Assembly: GCF_947499265.1 (NCBI RefSeq)
Contig: NZ_CANMNK010000004.1
Coordinates: forward strand, 248,001 to 312,000
Length of the DNA: 64,000 nucleotides
Source of the DNA: an uncultured Roseobacter sp.
Lineage (GTDB): Bacteria > Pseudomonadota > Alphaproteobacteria > Rhodobacterales > Rhodobacteraceae
Direction of reading: 5' to 3'
A model generated the notes under the pieces. That model was not told the origin of the DNA. It ran no database searches and worked only from the letters and a program-made list of their open reading frames with translations. Positions within the stretch are counted from its first letter, which is position 1. Each line of letters begins with the position of its first letter. Both the position numbers and the translations under genes were made by a program. Shown piece after piece: positions 1 through 10,162 of this stretch.

Positions 1-1448
1 ATCGAGGCGTAGGTGGAGGGGCGCCCGATGCCGAGCTCTTCCATCTTCTTGACCAGCGTGGCCTCGGTATAACGCGGGGGCGGCTGGGTGAAATGCTGCT
101 CCGGCGTGACCGAGCGTTTGTCCATCGCATCACCCTGATCGATCTGGGGCAGGCGCTTGTCGTCCTCATCCACCACATCGTCGCGACCCTCTTCATAGAC
201 ACGCAGAAAGCCGTCGAAGAGCACAACCTGACCCGTAGCGCGCAGTTCGACCTGACCATCGGCGCTGCCTACGTCAACCGTGGTCCGCTCCATCCGGGCG
301 GCTTCCATCTGGCAGGCCAGCGTACGCTTCCAGATCAGGTCATAGAGTTTGCGCTGGTCGGCATCAGACGTTTTCAGGTCCTCCGCCTTGGTCATCATTT
401 CGGTGGGACGGATACATTCATGCGCCTCTTGCGCGTTCTTGGCCTTGTTTTTGTACATGCGCGGGCTGCCGGGCACGTAGTCTTTGCCATAAAGCGTCTC
501 GATCGCGGCGCGGGCGGCTTGCACGGCTTCGGGCGCCATGTCGATCCCGTCCGTCCGCATATAGGTGATGTAGCCTGCCTCATACAGCCGCTGCGCCGTG
601 CTCATCGTCTGGCGCGCACCCATGCCGAACTTGCGGCTGGCCTCCTGTTGCAGGGTGGAGGTCATGAAAGGGGCGGAGGGGTTGCGGTTGGCGGGTTTGG
701 CCTCCACCGATTTGACGCTGAGATTGCGGCTGGTGATGGCCTGCACCGCCATCTCGGCCTGTGTCTGGTTTTCGATGTCGAATTTGTCGAGCTTCTTGCC
801 CGCCAGCACGGTCAGACGTGCCTCGAACTCCTGACCTCGGGGCGTTGCTAGCAACGCTTTGACCGACCAGTACTCGCGATTGCGGAAGGCTTCGATTTCC
901 ATCTCGCGCTCGACGATCAGGCGCAGGGTAACCGATTGTACACGGCCTGCGGATTTCGCGCCTGGCAGCTTCCGCCAGAGCACGGGCGACAGGTTGAAGC
1001 CCACCAGATAGTCGAGCGCGCGGCGGGCGAGATAGGCCTCCACCAGCGGCATGTCGACTTCGCGGGGGTTCTTCATCGCCTCGGTTACAGCTGTCTTGGT
1101 GATCGCGTTGAACACGACGCGGGACACGGGCGTGTCCTTTTTGATCGACTTGCGCTTGGTCAGCGCTTCTTGCAGGTGCCAGCTGATCGCTTCGCCTTCG
1201 CGATCCGGGTCCGTGGCGAGGATCAGCGCATTGTCGTCTTTCAGCGCATCGGCGATGGCTTTGACGTGTTTTTTGCTATCGCTGGCGACTTCCCACAGCA
1301 TCTTGAATTCCTGATCGGGATCGACAGAGCCGTCTTTGGGAGGCAGATCGCGCACGTGTCCGTAGGACGCCAAAACGGTGTAATCATTGCCTAAATAGGC
1401 GTTGATTGTCTTGGCTTTTGCGGGCGATTCAACGACGACAACTGGCAT
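1..1448 (-). CDS. topA: DNA topoisomerase I (N-terminal part, cut by window edge)
   Basis: Type IA topoisomerase that relaxes negative supercoils. About 482 codons are present and the C-terminus lies beyond base 1. The start is the ATG at 1448, giving MPVVVVESPAKAKTI, the usual beginning of the Toprim domain. The acidic Toprim motif DPDREGEAISWH is at residues 80-91. The active-site block YITYMRTDG (catalytic Tyr near residue 296) has Gly where E. coli has Ser. The gene is last in a leftward run tldD-dprA-topA; dprA next to topA is a common bacterial arrangement. Confidence 0.97.
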   Translation of the reverse strand, partial: MPVVVVESPAKAKTINAYLGNDYTVLASYGHVRDLPPKDGSVDPDQEFKMLWEVASDSKKHVKAIADALKDDNALILATDPDREGEAISWHLQEALTKRKSIKKDTPVSRVVFNAITKTAVTEAMKNPREVDMPLVEAYLARRALDYLVGFNLSPVLWRKLPGAKSAGRVQSVTLRLIVEREMEIEAFRNREYWSVKALLATPRGQEFEARLTVLAGKKLDKFDIENQTQAEMAVQAITSRNLSVKSVEAKPANRNPSAPFMTSTLQQEASRKFGMGARQTMSTAQRLYEAGYITYMRTDGIDMAPEAVQAARAAIETLYGKDYVPGSPRMYKNKAKNAQEAHECIRPTEMMTKAEDLKTSDADQRKLYDLIWKRTLACQMEAARMERTTVDVGSADGQVELRATGQVVLFDGFLRVYEEGRDDVVDEDDKRLPQIDQGDAMDKRSVTPEQHFTQPPPRYTEATLVKKMEELGIGRPSTYAS

Positions 1449-1674
1449 GTACTGCGGCACCTCTGGGTAAAAATCTGTAGCGTCTATGGCTTTGCCAAAT
1501 GTGGTGTGCAAGTGGATTTGTCAATCCGCTTACGTTTGTCGCACCCCAAAACCGGGTACAATATTTGCCTGGCAGTTCTGGATTGTGACGCGGGTGCGCG
1601 CGCAGATGCTCACCCCGGCGGAAGGCATGAATTCGCCGGGCCTGCGACCTGAAATGCGGAATAAAGAAACCGGA

Positions 1675-2835
1675 TCAACCGCGCGACAGCAAACCGCCGG
1701 ATTGGCGCGTGATCTGCCCGTCCAACTCCAGATCAAGCAAAACAGGCGCGGCCTCTGCCGGGGCCACGGCCAGATCGCGGATCAATTGATCTTCGGCGAC
1801 AGGCGACGGGCTCAGGCGTGCGAGGATCTTGCGGTGCAATGTGGCGACGTCCTTTAACGCCTTGTTCTTCGTCGGGCTGCGCTTTGCCCGAGGTTTATCA
1901 GGGATGCCCAGCGGCAATTGCGGTGTTTCACCATGCAGGGGGGTGAGAGCTTCGATCACATCGGCCGCGGAGCGGACAAGCGTGGCCCCTTCGCGGATCA
2001 ACTGGTTGCACCCGGCCGCGCGGGCATCAAAGGGGTTACCCGGGACCGCGAGCACATCGCGGCCCTGATCCAGCGCGTCACGTGCCGTGATCAGGCTGCC
2101 GGACTTTGCGGCGGCCTCGACAACGACCGTTGCCCGGCTGAGGCCGGAGATAATGCGATTGCGTGTTGGAAAGTGCCGCGCCATGGGCTGCAGCCCGATG
2201 GGTTGCTCTGAAAGCCGCAGACCGGACTCCGCGATATCCTGCGCCAATTGGGTGTTCTCCGCCGGGTAGATGACGTCCACGCCGCCTGCTTGCACGGCGA
2301 CGGTGCCTGTCGGCAGGGCGGCAAGATGGGCGGCCGCATCAACGCCGCGCGCAAGTCCAGACACAACCACATAGCCTTGCCCGCCAAGATCGCGCGCCAG
2401 TGCTTTGGCCATCCGGGTGCCCAAGGAGGACGCGTTGCGCGCGCCCACCAGCGAAATCATCGGGCGGTTGAGCAGATCGGGATCGCCCAGCACCCATAAA
2501 AACGGCGGGGCATCGTCCAATTCGCTGAGAATCTCTGGATAGGCGGGGGTGCCATGCATGATCAGGCGCGCTCCCGCGGCACGGGCCGCATTGAGTTCGG
2601 CCTGCACAACAGCTTCGGGACAGATTTCATATTTCTCAACGCCGGCGGCGCGCGCTACCTCAGGCAGCGCGGCCAGCGCGTTCTGCGCGGTGCCGTGTTC
2701 AGTCAGCAGTCGTTTATACGTCGTTACGCCAACCCGGCGGGATCGCAACAGACGGAGACGGGAGAACTGCTCGTCTTCCGAGGTGGGTGGGAGTGGGGGG
2801 TGAGTGGAAGAAGGATTGTGGTCCTTTTCAGTCAT
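1675..2835 (-). CDS. dprA: DNA-processing protein DprA
   Basis: Loads RecA onto incoming single-stranded DNA during transformation. The 386-residue product has the Rossmann-like DprA core: SLVGARNASS near residue 128, then VVSGLARGVDAAAH and AVQAGGVDVIYP. A C-terminal winged-helix-like segment begins near residue 325 (ILARLSPSPVAEDQLI). Length and domain order fit the long alphaproteobacterial form. It lies downstream of tldD and upstream of topA on the same strand; the 226-bp gap before topA suggests that topA may have its own promoter. Confidence 0.95.
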   Translation of the reverse strand: MTEKDHNPSSTHPPLPPTSEDEQFSRLRLLRSRRVGVTTYKRLLTEHGTAQNALAALPEVARAAGVEKYEICPEAVVQAELNAARAAGARLIMHGTPAYPEILSELDDAPPFLWVLGDPDLLNRPMISLVGARNASSLGTRMAKALARDLGGQGYVVVSGLARGVDAAAHLAALPTGTVAVQAGGVDVIYPAENTQLAQDIAESGLRLSEQPIGLQPMARHFPTRNRIISGLSRATVVVEAAAKSGSLITARDALDQGRDVLAVPGNPFDARAAGCNQLIREGATLVRSAADVIEALTPLHGETPQLPLGIPDKPRAKRSPTKNKALKDVATLHRKILARLSPSPVAEDQLIRDLAVAPAEAAPVLLDLELDGQITRQSGGLLSRG

Positions 2836-2937
2836 CCTGGTCTCCGTCCGTTGCAGAATCAGGTTTAAGGCGAGTTGGTTAACAACGCATGAATCAAATA
2901 GCTAAGATGCTCTCGCTATTTATGGGGAGGTTCCTTT

Positions 2938-4359
2938 TCAGGAAGCCGATCCACCGACGGTCAACCCACCGATCATCAAGGTCGGCTGGCCCACCCCAAC
3001 CGGCACCCATTGCCCGTCCTTGCCGCAATTTCCCATGCCCGGATCAAGCGCCATGTCATTGCCGATGCCGCGGATCTGTCTGAGCGCTGTGGCACCGTCT
3101 CCGATCAGCGTGGCGCCTTTCACGGGCGCGCCGACCTTGCCGTTTTCAACGCGGTAAGCTTCTGTGCAGCTGAAGACAAATTTGCCATTGGTAATGTCCA
3201 CCTGACCGCCGCCAAACCCGACGGCGTAGATGCCATCCTTCAGATCGGCCACGATATCCTGTGGGTCTGAAGAACCCCCCAACATATAGGTATTGGTCAT
3301 CCGGGGCATCGGGGCGTGGGCATAGCTTTGCCTGCGCCCGTTCCCTGTGGCGGCAACGCCCATCAGTCGGGCGTTCTGGCGGTCCTGCATATAGCCGACC
3401 AGAATGCCATCCTCGATCAGGGTGTTTTTGCCGGAAGGGGTGCCCTCGTCATCAATGGAGATCGAGCCCCGCCGATCCGGGATCGTGCCGTCATCCAGCA
3501 CCGTCACACCCGTGCTGGCGATGCGCTGTCCCATCAGCCCGGCAAAGGCCGAGGATCCCTTGCGATTGAAATCGCCCTCAAGACCGTGCCCGATGGCTTC
3601 GTGCAAGAGAATGCCCGGCCATCCGGGGCCCAGCACCACATCCATCACCCCGGCAGGGGCCGCAACAGCGTCGAGGTTGACGCAGGCCACGCGGAGCGCC
3701 TCGCGTGTTTTCGCCTGCCAATCCGTGGGATCAAGAAGCCCATCCAGCCCAACGCGCCCGCCGCCTCCCGCCGAGCCGGATTCGCGACGGCCGTTCTGCT
3801 CCACGATGACGGAGACATTGACCCGGGTCATCGGGCGCACATCGCGCAGCGACTGCCCATCCGGGCGCAGGATTTCCACCTCCTGCAGGCTGGCTCCGAT
3901 ATTTGCAGAGACCTGAACCACCCGGGCATCCAGGCCCCGGGCAAAGGCATCGATCTCGCGCAGGGTTTCGACTTTCACCGGGAAGCTGGCCCCGGCAATC
4001 GGGTCTTCGTCGGTGTATAGCTTTGTGTTGGTTGGGTTCGGGGCATCCGCCCAGGTGCCGCCGCCTTCGCCGACGGCCAGTCGCGCGGTTTCGGTCGCGC
4101 GGCGCATCGCGGGTTCGGAAATCTCGGTGGAATGCGCATAGCCCGCCACCTCACCCCGCACCGCGCGCAGGCCAAACCCCTGTGCCGCATCATAGCTCGC
4201 CGTCTTGAGGCGACCGTCATCAAAAACCAGCGATTCCGAGCGCCGCCGTTCCAGAAACAGCTCACCATCATCGGCCCCATGGGTCGCCTCGCGCAAAATG
4301 GTCAGGGCGGTGTCGCGGTCCAACGCATCGTCGAAGGGCGTGAATGGCGTGTCTGTCAT
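2938..4359 (-). CDS. tldD: TldD metalloprotease subunit
   Basis: Zinc protease subunit of the TldD/TldE(PmbA) heterodimer, which degrades unfolded peptides and in some species matures RiPPs or CcdA. The family zinc motif is visible as LLHEAIGHGLEGDFNRKG (HExxxH), followed by the conserved GSSAFAG segment. The frame is open to a TTG at 4374, but the ATG at 4359 (MTDTPFTPFDD) sits behind a GAGG ribosome site, so I use that: 473 residues. The partner PmbA/TldE is not in the window. The gene is divergent from the cytochrome oxidase operon. Confidence 0.95.
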   Translation of the reverse strand: MTDTPFTPFDDALDRDTALTILREATHGADDGELFLERRRSESLVFDDGRLKTASYDAAQGFGLRAVRGEVAGYAHSTEISEPAMRRATETARLAVGEGGGTWADAPNPTNTKLYTDEDPIAGASFPVKVETLREIDAFARGLDARVVQVSANIGASLQEVEILRPDGQSLRDVRPMTRVNVSVIVEQNGRRESGSAGGGGRVGLDGLLDPTDWQAKTREALRVACVNLDAVAAPAGVMDVVLGPGWPGILLHEAIGHGLEGDFNRKGSSAFAGLMGQRIASTGVTVLDDGTIPDRRGSISIDDEGTPSGKNTLIEDGILVGYMQDRQNARLMGVAATGNGRRQSYAHAPMPRMTNTYMLGGSSDPQDIVADLKDGIYAVGFGGGQVDITNGKFVFSCTEAYRVENGKVGAPVKGATLIGDGATALRQIRGIGNDMALDPGMGNCGKDGQWVPVGVGQPTLMIGGLTVGGSAS

Positions 4360-4538
4360 CCGGTCTATCCTCAATTGGGCGGGTAAAAATGTGATCTGCG
4401 TCTCTTTGAAGCAAGCTCAACTCTTTATCTCGTGATCAGAATATGATTGTAAGAGCATAGATTACAACGGATAGGGACGGTGCGCACAGGCTTCCTCTTC
4501 CTGCGTGCGCAACATTGATCCCAAGATCAGGACGACAC

Positions 4539-5420
4539 ATGAAACGTTATTTCACTCTCTCAGGCCTTATGGCCGGGTTTGCCGCAACAGCTGCACATGC
4601 ACAGGACAATCTTGAAATCATCGGCCGCCCGGTGGATGGCAAGATGGGGTTCCAGCCTGCGGTAACTGAGCTCGCCGAAGACCTGCAATGGCTGGACGGC
4701 ATGATCTTGGTGATCATCACGGCGATCACATTGTTTGTCACAGCGCTGATTCTCTGGGTCGCTTTCCGCTATAACGCCAAGCGCAATCCTGAGTCCGCTA
4801 GCTTCACGCATAACACACCGGTCGAGATCGCCTGGACGGTGATTCCGATCGTGATACTGGTGTTTATTGGCGCGTTCTCCCTGCCCATACTGTTCAAGCA
4901 GCAAGAAATTCCCGAAGCGGACATCACTATCAAGGTGACCGGCTACCAGTGGTATTGGGACTATGAATACGTGGACGATGGGTTCGAATTCTCCAGCTAC
5001 ATGATCGGCGCGCCTGCGACCGGTGGCACCAATCAGAAAAGCCCCGAGGTGATTGCGCAGCTCGAAGAGGCCGGGTTCTCGGAAGAGGAATTCCTGCTGG
5101 CAACCGACACTTCCGTGGTGGTGCCGGTGAACAAGACCATCGTGATGCAGGTCACCGGCGGCGATGTCATCCACGCCTGGACCATCCCGGCGTTCGGCGT
5201 CAAGCAGGATGCTGTCCCCGGTCGTTTGGCAGAATTGTGGTTCAAGCCAGAGCAGGAAGGCGTCTATTTTGGCCAGTGCTCTGAGCTTTGTGGTCTGAAC
5301 CACGCCTATATGCCCATCACCGTGAAGGTCGTCTCTGAGGAGGCCTACGCCGAATGGTTGGCTGAGGCGAAAGAGGAATACGCAGGCATTCCGCAAACCC
5401 GCGTGATCGCGTCGAACTGA
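4539..5420 (+). CDS. coxB: Cytochrome c oxidase subunit II
   Basis: CuA-bearing subunit of the aa3-type terminal oxidase; it accepts electrons from cytochrome c on the periplasmic side. The ATG at 4539 starts a clear signal peptide ([18 protein letters not shown]). Two membrane helices follow near residues 53-74 and 98-120, then the aromatic YQWYWDY. The CuA site [12 protein letters not shown] has Cys247, Cys251, His255 and Met258. The open frame extends 8 codons further upstream, but only this start gives a signal peptide. It is first in the operon coxB-ctaB-ORF54-cox11-coxC. Confidence 0.98.
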   Translation: MKRYFTLSGLMAGFAATAAHAQDNLEIIGRPVDGKMGFQPAVTELAEDLQWLDGMILVIITAITLFVTALILWVAFRYNAKRNPESASFTHNTPVEIAWTVIPIVILVFIGAFSLPILFKQQEIPEADITIKVTGYQWYWDYEYVDDGFEFSSYMIGAPATGGTNQKSPEVIAQLEEAGFSEEEFLLATDTSVVVPVNKTIVMQVTGGDVIHAWTIPAFGVKQDAVPGRLAELWFKPEQEGVYFGQCSELCGLNHAYMPITVKVVSEEAYAEWLAEAKEEYAGIPQTRVIASN

Positions 5421-5479
5421 ACCGCCGTTGGGCGGCGCTAAAGGCCGCCCGCCAGCAGACAGCATGAAGAAGGCGCTTA

Positions 5480-6418
5480 ATGGCTGACGCTAGCTACACC
5501 ACACCGGCAGGTGACTACGATACACAACTGGGCGATTACTTCGCGCTGCTGAAGCCGCGCGTGATGTCCCTGGTGGTGTTCACCGCGCTGGTGGGCCTGT
5601 TGTCAGCCCCGGTATCCGTGCATCCGGTGATCGCCTTCGCCTCGATCCTGTTTGTGGCCATCGGGGCAGGGGCTTCGGGTGCGCTGAACATGTGGTGGGA
5701 TGCCGACATCGACGGTGTCATGCAGCGCACGGCCAGACGCCCAATCCCTTCAGGTCGCGTGCCAGCGGGCGAGGCGCTCTCGCTGGGGCTCGCGCTTTCG
5801 GGCCTGTCGGTGATGATGCTGGGCCTTTCGGCCAATCTGCTGGCCGCGGGGCTCTTGGCCTTCACCATTTTCTTCTACGCCGTGGTCTACTCGATGTGGC
5901 TCAAACGCTCCACGCCGCAGAACATCGTGATCGGTGGTGCGGCTGGCGCATTTCCTCCGGTGATCGGCTGGGTCATCGCAACGGGGAGTTTCTCGATCGA
6001 GGCATGGCTGATGTTCGCGCTGATCTTCATGTGGACGCCGCCGCATTTCTGGGCGTTGGCCCTGTTCATGAAGTCCGACTACAACGACGCCGACGTGCCG
6101 ATGCTGACGGTGACCCATGGGCGTCGCACAACCCGTGTCCATATTATCGTCTATACTGTTTTGCTGGCGCTTCTCGCCGTGGGCACAGGGTTCACCGCCA
6201 TTGGCGGGCCGCTCTATCTGGCGACAGCCGTTGTGCTGAACATCCTGTTCCTCAAGGGGGCCGTCGATATCTGGCGCCGGGATGAGGCACAGTCCGAGGC
6301 GGACAGCTACAAGGTCGAAAAGCGGTTCTTCCGCCTCTCGCTCTGGTATCTCTTTGCCCATTTCGGCGTGATCCTGATTGAGGCGATGCTGCGCCCTTAT
6401 GGTTTGGCAGGTTGGTGA
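5480..6418 (+). CDS. ctaB: Protohaem IX farnesyltransferase (haem O synthase)
   Basis: Membrane prenyltransferase of the UbiA family that adds a farnesyl group to haem b, making haem O for the oxidase. The 312-residue product is polytopic. The first Asp-rich site reads NMWWDADIDGVMQRTARRP and the second region contains WTPPHFWALALFMKSDYND. Alanine- and leucine-rich helices fill the rest. It sits 59 bp after coxB and 3 bp before the next small gene, so it is surely co-transcribed with the oxidase genes. Confidence 0.98.
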   Translation: MADASYTTPAGDYDTQLGDYFALLKPRVMSLVVFTALVGLLSAPVSVHPVIAFASILFVAIGAGASGALNMWWDADIDGVMQRTARRPIPSGRVPAGEALSLGLALSGLSVMMLGLSANLLAAGLLAFTIFFYAVVYSMWLKRSTPQNIVIGGAAGAFPPVIGWVIATGSFSIEAWLMFALIFMWTPPHFWALALFMKSDYNDADVPMLTVTHGRRTTRVHIIVYTVLLALLAVGTGFTAIGGPLYLATAVVLNILFLKGAVDIWRRDEAQSEADSYKVEKRFFRLSLWYLFAHFGVILIEAMLRPYGLAGW

Positions 6419-6421
6419 TCC

Positions 6422-6586
6422 ATGACTTTCAAGCCTGAACATGAACTGCATACGCGGCGCAAGGGGCGCAACATCGGCGTTGGCCTGATGCTCGCAGCCT
6501 TTGTGGTGCTGGTGCTGGCACTGACCTTCACCAAGGTCACGAATGGTGATTTCGAACTGCCCAAAGCAGAGGAGTTGACCCAGTAA
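6422..6586 (+). CDS. Small single-span membrane protein of the oxidase operon (CoxF/CtaF-like)
   Basis: A 54-residue protein, MTFKPEHELHTRRKGRN then one hydrophobic helix (about residues 18-37) and a short acidic tail ending EELTQ. Its TAA shares one base with the ATG of cox11 (TAATG), so translation is coupled. A small protein between ctaB and cox11 is a regular feature of alphaproteobacterial aa3 operons and is often named CoxF or CtaF. Its role there is not well defined; a part in assembly is inferred from position only. Confidence 0.88.
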   Translation: MTFKPEHELHTRRKGRNIGVGLMLAAFVVLVLALTFTKVTNGDFELPKAEELTQ

Positions 6587-7170
6587 TGGCGATGACCGGT
6601 CCTGCCAAAACCGTTGCACAAACCGTGAGCCTGGTGGTCGTCATGGGCGCATTGGCCTGGGCGTCGGTGCCGTTTTATGACTGGTTCTGCCGGGTGACCG
6701 GATTTGGCGGCGTCACAGGGGTGTCCGAGGTCGCCCCGGATGATGTGCTGGATCAGACGATCAAAGTGCGCTTCGATGGCTCGCTGCACAGCGAAATGGC
6801 CTGGTCCTTCAAACCGGTCGAACGCGAGATGGAGGTGCGAATCGGCGAGACCGGCCTGGCCTTCTACGAGGCTTACAACCCGACGAACCGCCCGATTGCA
6901 GGCTCTGCCAGCTACAATGTCACCCCCTATCAGGCGGGTGGCTTTTTCAACAAGATCCAGTGTTTCTGCTTTGAAGAGCAGGTGCTGCAGCCCGGTGAAC
7001 GGGTGCAGATGCCGGTCACCTTCTATGTGGACCCCGAAATTGTCGAAGATCGCGATGGAAAATATATACATACCATCACGCTCTCCTATACATTCTACGA
7101 AATTGACCTGCCCGAGGGCTATGCCGCCGTGCAGGACATGGAACCAACCTCAGACACAAGTCTGAACTGA
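6586..7170 (+). CDS. ctaG: Cytochrome c oxidase assembly protein Cox11/CtaG
   Basis: Copper chaperone that delivers CuB to subunit I. The 194-residue protein has an N-terminal membrane helix (about residues 8-27) and a periplasmic beta-rich domain. The copper-binding CFC motif is at Cys126-Phe-Cys128 (IQCFCFEEQ), followed by [11 protein letters not shown] and FYVDPEI, all typical of Cox11. A further Cys lies just after the helix ([10 protein letters not shown]). The start overlaps the stop of the preceding 54-codon gene. Confidence 0.97.
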   Translation: MAMTGPAKTVAQTVSLVVVMGALAWASVPFYDWFCRVTGFGGVTGVSEVAPDDVLDQTIKVRFDGSLHSEMAWSFKPVEREMEVRIGETGLAFYEAYNPTNRPIAGSASYNVTPYQAGGFFNKIQCFCFEEQVLQPGERVQMPVTFYVDPEIVEDRDGKYIHTITLSYTFYEIDLPEGYAAVQDMEPTSDTSLN

Positions 7171-7192
7171 CCAAGATAAGGCAAGCGACGTC

Positions 7193-8014
7193 ATGGCCCA
7201 TGAAAAGAACCACGATTATCACATTCTGAACCCCTCGATCTGGCCGCTGCTAGGCGCGCTCGCCGGGTTCTTCATGCTCTTTGGCGCCGTGCTGTGGATG
7301 CAGGGCATCACCCCGTTCCTGTTCTGGGCCGGTTTTGTCGCCGTACTTTACGTGATGTTTGGCTGGTGGTCCGAGGTTGTGGCCGAAAGCAAGATCGGTG
7401 ATCACACCCCGGTGGTGCGGATCGGTCTGCGCTATGGCTTCATCCTCTTCATCATGTCCGAAGTGATGTTCTTCGCGGCCTGGTTCTGGAGCTTTTTCAA
7501 GAACGCCATCTACCCGATGAGCGAATATGCCGGCACAGAATACATTCAGCCCGAGATCTACCATGTGGATGCGTTTCATTTGCCCCTGATCAACACGCTG
7601 ATCCTGTTGTTGTCTGGCTGCGCGGTCACCTGGGCACACCACGCGCTGGTCCATGAAAACAACCGCAAGGACCTGATCTGGGGCCTGACCATCGGCATCA
7701 TCCTTGGCGTCGCCTTCACCATACTGCAGGCTTACGAGTACTCCTACCTGCTCTATCAGGGCTGGGAGTTCGGCGGGGACAAGTTCTTCTCCAACTTCTT
7801 CATGGCCACTGGCTTTCACGGTGCGCATGTGATCATCGGCACGATCTTCCTGACCGTCTGTCTGGTGCGCGCATTGAAGGGTCACTTCACACCGGAGAAA
7901 CACGTGGGCTTCGAGGCGGCTGCCTGGTATTGGCATTTCGTCGATGTGGTCTGGCTGTTCCTCTTCTTTGCGGTGTACATCTGGGGCGTAGGACAGATGC
8001 CTGGGGCGCACTAG
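7193..8014 (+). CDS. ctaE: Cytochrome c oxidase subunit III
   Basis: Core membrane subunit of the aa3 oxidase. The 273-residue protein begins [15 protein letters not shown] and has about seven hydrophobic helices. Family segments include [47 protein letters not shown] and [16 protein letters not shown], which carry the conserved acidic and His residues. It is the last oxidase subunit gene here and is followed by a strong terminator at 8040. Subunit I is not next to it, as is usual in this group. Confidence 0.98.
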   Translation: MAHEKNHDYHILNPSIWPLLGALAGFFMLFGAVLWMQGITPFLFWAGFVAVLYVMFGWWSEVVAESKIGDHTPVVRIGLRYGFILFIMSEVMFFAAWFWSFFKNAIYPMSEYAGTEYIQPEIYHVDAFHLPLINTLILLLSGCAVTWAHHALVHENNRKDLIWGLTIGIILGVAFTILQAYEYSYLLYQGWEFGGDKFFSNFFMATGFHGAHVIIGTIFLTVCLVRALKGHFTPEKHVGFEAAAWYWHFVDVVWLFLFFAVYIWGVGQMPGAH

Positions 8015-8039
8015 ACGCCCGCCCCGGTTTCCAAGAACA

Positions 8040-8064
8040 AAGCGCGCGGCTCTCGCGCGCTTTT
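8040..8064 (+). terminator. Rho-independent terminator after coxC
   Basis: A perfect 9-bp stem AAGCGCGCG / CGCGCGCTT with the loop GCTCT, ending in a TTTT run. It lies 26 bp after the coxC stop and before the SURF1 gene, so SURF1 may be read only partly from the cox operon. Confidence 0.85.
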
Positions 8065-8087
8065 CCGTTGTGAGGACGCGGGACATC

Positions 8088-8768
8088 ATGCGCCGTTTGG
8101 CTTTTCTATTGACCTTTGGATTGGGCGGGGCGGCGATCCTGATCAGCCTTGGGATATGGCAGGTTCAGCGCCTTGCGTGGAAGGAAGGCGTGATTGCCAA
8201 TATCGAAGCCCGCATCGCGGATGCACCCGTTCCCTTGCCTGCCACACCGGATGCCGCCACGGACAGCTATTTACCGGTGACCGTGACGGGCAGCCTTGGC
8301 GCGCCTTATCTGCGGGTCCTGGTGTCGAAAAAGCAGGTGGGCGCAGGGTATCGCATCATCCGCCCGATGCTGCGTGCGGAGGGGGATATCCTCATCGACA
8401 TGGGCTTTGTGTCCGTCGCGGATGCGGATGGCCTGACCTTTGAGGAAGGCCCATCCCTGATTGTCACCGGCAATCTGCAATGGCCGCAGGAAACAGACAG
8501 CTATACCCCCGCCCCCGATCTGGCGGAAAACATCTGGTTCGCGCGTGATGTGCCCGCCATGGCCGCAGCGCTCGACACCGAACCGGTGCTGGTCGTGCGC
8601 CGCGATGCGCCGCAATCAGGCGGTCCCGTGACGCCAATGCCGGTAGACACCGCCGCCATTCCCAACGATCACTTGCAATACGCGATCACCTGGTTCTCTT
8701 TGTCCGCCATCTGGCTGGCAATGACCGCAATCTTTCTGCGCCGCAAACCCGGCACCAACAAAAGCTGA
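8088..8768 (+). CDS. SURF1 family oxidase assembly protein
   Basis: Membrane protein that helps insert haem a into cytochrome oxidase subunit I. The hallmark N-terminal helix (AAILISLGIWQVQR) and a C-terminal helix (ITWFSLSAIWLAMTAIFL) enclose a periplasmic domain with YLPVTVTG and the C-terminal NDHLQYAITWF, all SURF1 signatures. The frame is open from a GTG at 8070, but the ATG at 8088 (MRRLAFLLT) follows a GAGG site and gives a normal 226-residue protein. It is placed between the oxidase operon and thrC. Confidence 0.94.
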   Translation: MRRLAFLLTFGLGGAAILISLGIWQVQRLAWKEGVIANIEARIADAPVPLPATPDAATDSYLPVTVTGSLGAPYLRVLVSKKQVGAGYRIIRPMLRAEGDILIDMGFVSVADADGLTFEEGPSLIVTGNLQWPQETDSYTPAPDLAENIWFARDVPAMAAALDTEPVLVVRRDAPQSGGPVTPMPVDTAAIPNDHLQYAITWFSLSAIWLAMTAIFLRRKPGTNKS

Positions 8769-8773
8769 CACTC

Positions 8774-10162
8774 ATGCGTTATATCTCCACCAGGGGCACT
8801 GCGCCCGTTCTGAATTTCGAAGAAGCCATGCTGACAGGTCTTGCCCGCGATGGCGGACTTTATGTGCCGGAGACGATTCCGCAGATGACGGCGGCGGAGA
8901 TTTCCCGGCTGGAGGGGTTGAGCTATGAGGCGATTGCCTACCGTGTGATGCGGCCCTTTGTGGGGCACGTTTTCACCGACGATGAGTTCGAGGGGATCAT
9001 CGACCGCGCCTATGCGGGGTTTGGCCATGCGGCGCGCGCGCCATTGGTGCAGCTCGATCAGGGGCATTTCCTGCTGGAGCTGTTTCACGGGCCGACACTG
9101 GCCTTCAAGGACTTTGCCATGCAGCTCATTGGCCAGATGTTCCAGACGGCCTTGGGGCGCAAGGGCGAGCGGGTGACGATCGTGGGTGCGACGTCGGGCG
9201 ACACCGGCTCGGCAGCCATCGAGGCGTTTCGGGGTCTCGACGACGTCGATGTCTTTATCCTCTACCCGCACGGGCGCATCTCGGAGGTGCAGCGGCGGCA
9301 GATGACCACCCCGACCGAATCCAATGTGCACGCCCTGGCGATGGATGGCGATTTCGACGACTGCCAGGCGCGGCTGAAGGACATGTTCAACGATTTTGAA
9401 TTCCGCGATGCGGTGAAGCTCGCGGGCGTGAATTCGATCAACTGGGGCCGGGTGCTGGCGCAGGTGGTCTATTACTTTTCCGCTGCGGTCTCGGTCGGCG
9501 CACCGCACCGCCCGGTCAGCTTCACGGTGCCCACCGGCAATTTTGGTGACATCTTCGCGGGCTATATCGCCAAGCGCATGGGATTGCCCATCGACAAGCT
9601 GGTGGTGGCGACGAACCAGAACGACATCCTTGATCGCTGCCTGAAAGGGCAGGGGTACCACAAGGGCGAAACCGTGCCATCGATCAGCCCGTCGATGGAC
9701 ATTCAGGTTTCCTCCAACTTCGAACGTGCGCTCTTTGATGCCTATGACCGGGAGGGCCCGGCGATTGTACAGTTGATGGACGAATTGAAAGCCGGCGGTT
9801 TTGAGGTCAGCCAGGGCGCGATGCAGGTGCTGCAATCGCATTATGTCTCCGGGCGCGCCACGGAGGCCGAAACCATGGCGACCATTGCCGCGGCGCTCAA
9901 GACCACCGGCGAGCTGCTTTGCCCGCACACCGCGGTGGGCGTGAAGGTCGCGGATGAGACCCGGGAGACCGGCACGCCGATGATCACGCTGGCCACGGCA
10001 CACCCGGCGAAGTTTCCTGACGCAGTGGAACAAGCCTCAGGGCAACGCCCCCCCTTGCCCCCGCGCATGGCAGACCTGTATGAACGCGCGGAACGGGTGA
10101 GCCGGGTGCCAAATGATCTGGCAGCGCTCACCGCGCATATCAAAGGGCAGATACCTGCGTGA
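8774..10162 (+). CDS. thrC: Threonine synthase
   Basis: PLP enzyme that converts O-phosphohomoserine to threonine. The 462-residue protein begins MRYISTRGTAPVLNFEEA, typical of the long threonine synthases. The PLP lysine is Lys112 in GPTLAFKDFAMQ, and the phosphate/PLP loop is GATSGDTGSAAIEAF. The start is 5 bp after the SURF1 stop. The stop overlaps the GTG start of the M16 peptidase gene by 4 bp, so the run is one transcriptional unit. Confidence 0.98.
   Translation: MRYISTRGTAPVLNFEEAMLTGLARDGGLYVPETIPQMTAAEISRLEGLSYEAIAYRVMRPFVGHVFTDDEFEGIIDRAYAGFGHAARAPLVQLDQGHFLLELFHGPTLAFKDFAMQLIGQMFQTALGRKGERVTIVGATSGDTGSAAIEAFRGLDDVDVFILYPHGRISEVQRRQMTTPTESNVHALAMDGDFDDCQARLKDMFNDFEFRDAVKLAGVNSINWGRVLAQVVYYFSAAVSVGAPHRPVSFTVPTGNFGDIFAGYIAKRMGLPIDKLVVATNQNDILDRCLKGQGYHKGETVPSISPSMDIQVSSNFERALFDAYDREGPAIVQLMDELKAGGFEVSQGAMQVLQSHYVSGRATEAETMATIAAALKTTGELLCPHTAVGVKVADETRETGTPMITLATAHPAKFPDAVEQASGQRPPLPPRMADLYERAERVSRVPNDLAALTAHIKGQIPA

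Noticed and set aside
4501-4530. FNR-type box TTGAT-N4-ATCAA upstream of coxB
   Set aside because: TTGATCCCAAGATCAG has the wrong spacing and only a partial second half.
8669-10033. 454-codon minus-strand open frame
   Set aside because: Fully antisense to thrC; its Arg/His-rich composition is the usual result of high-GC codon bias.
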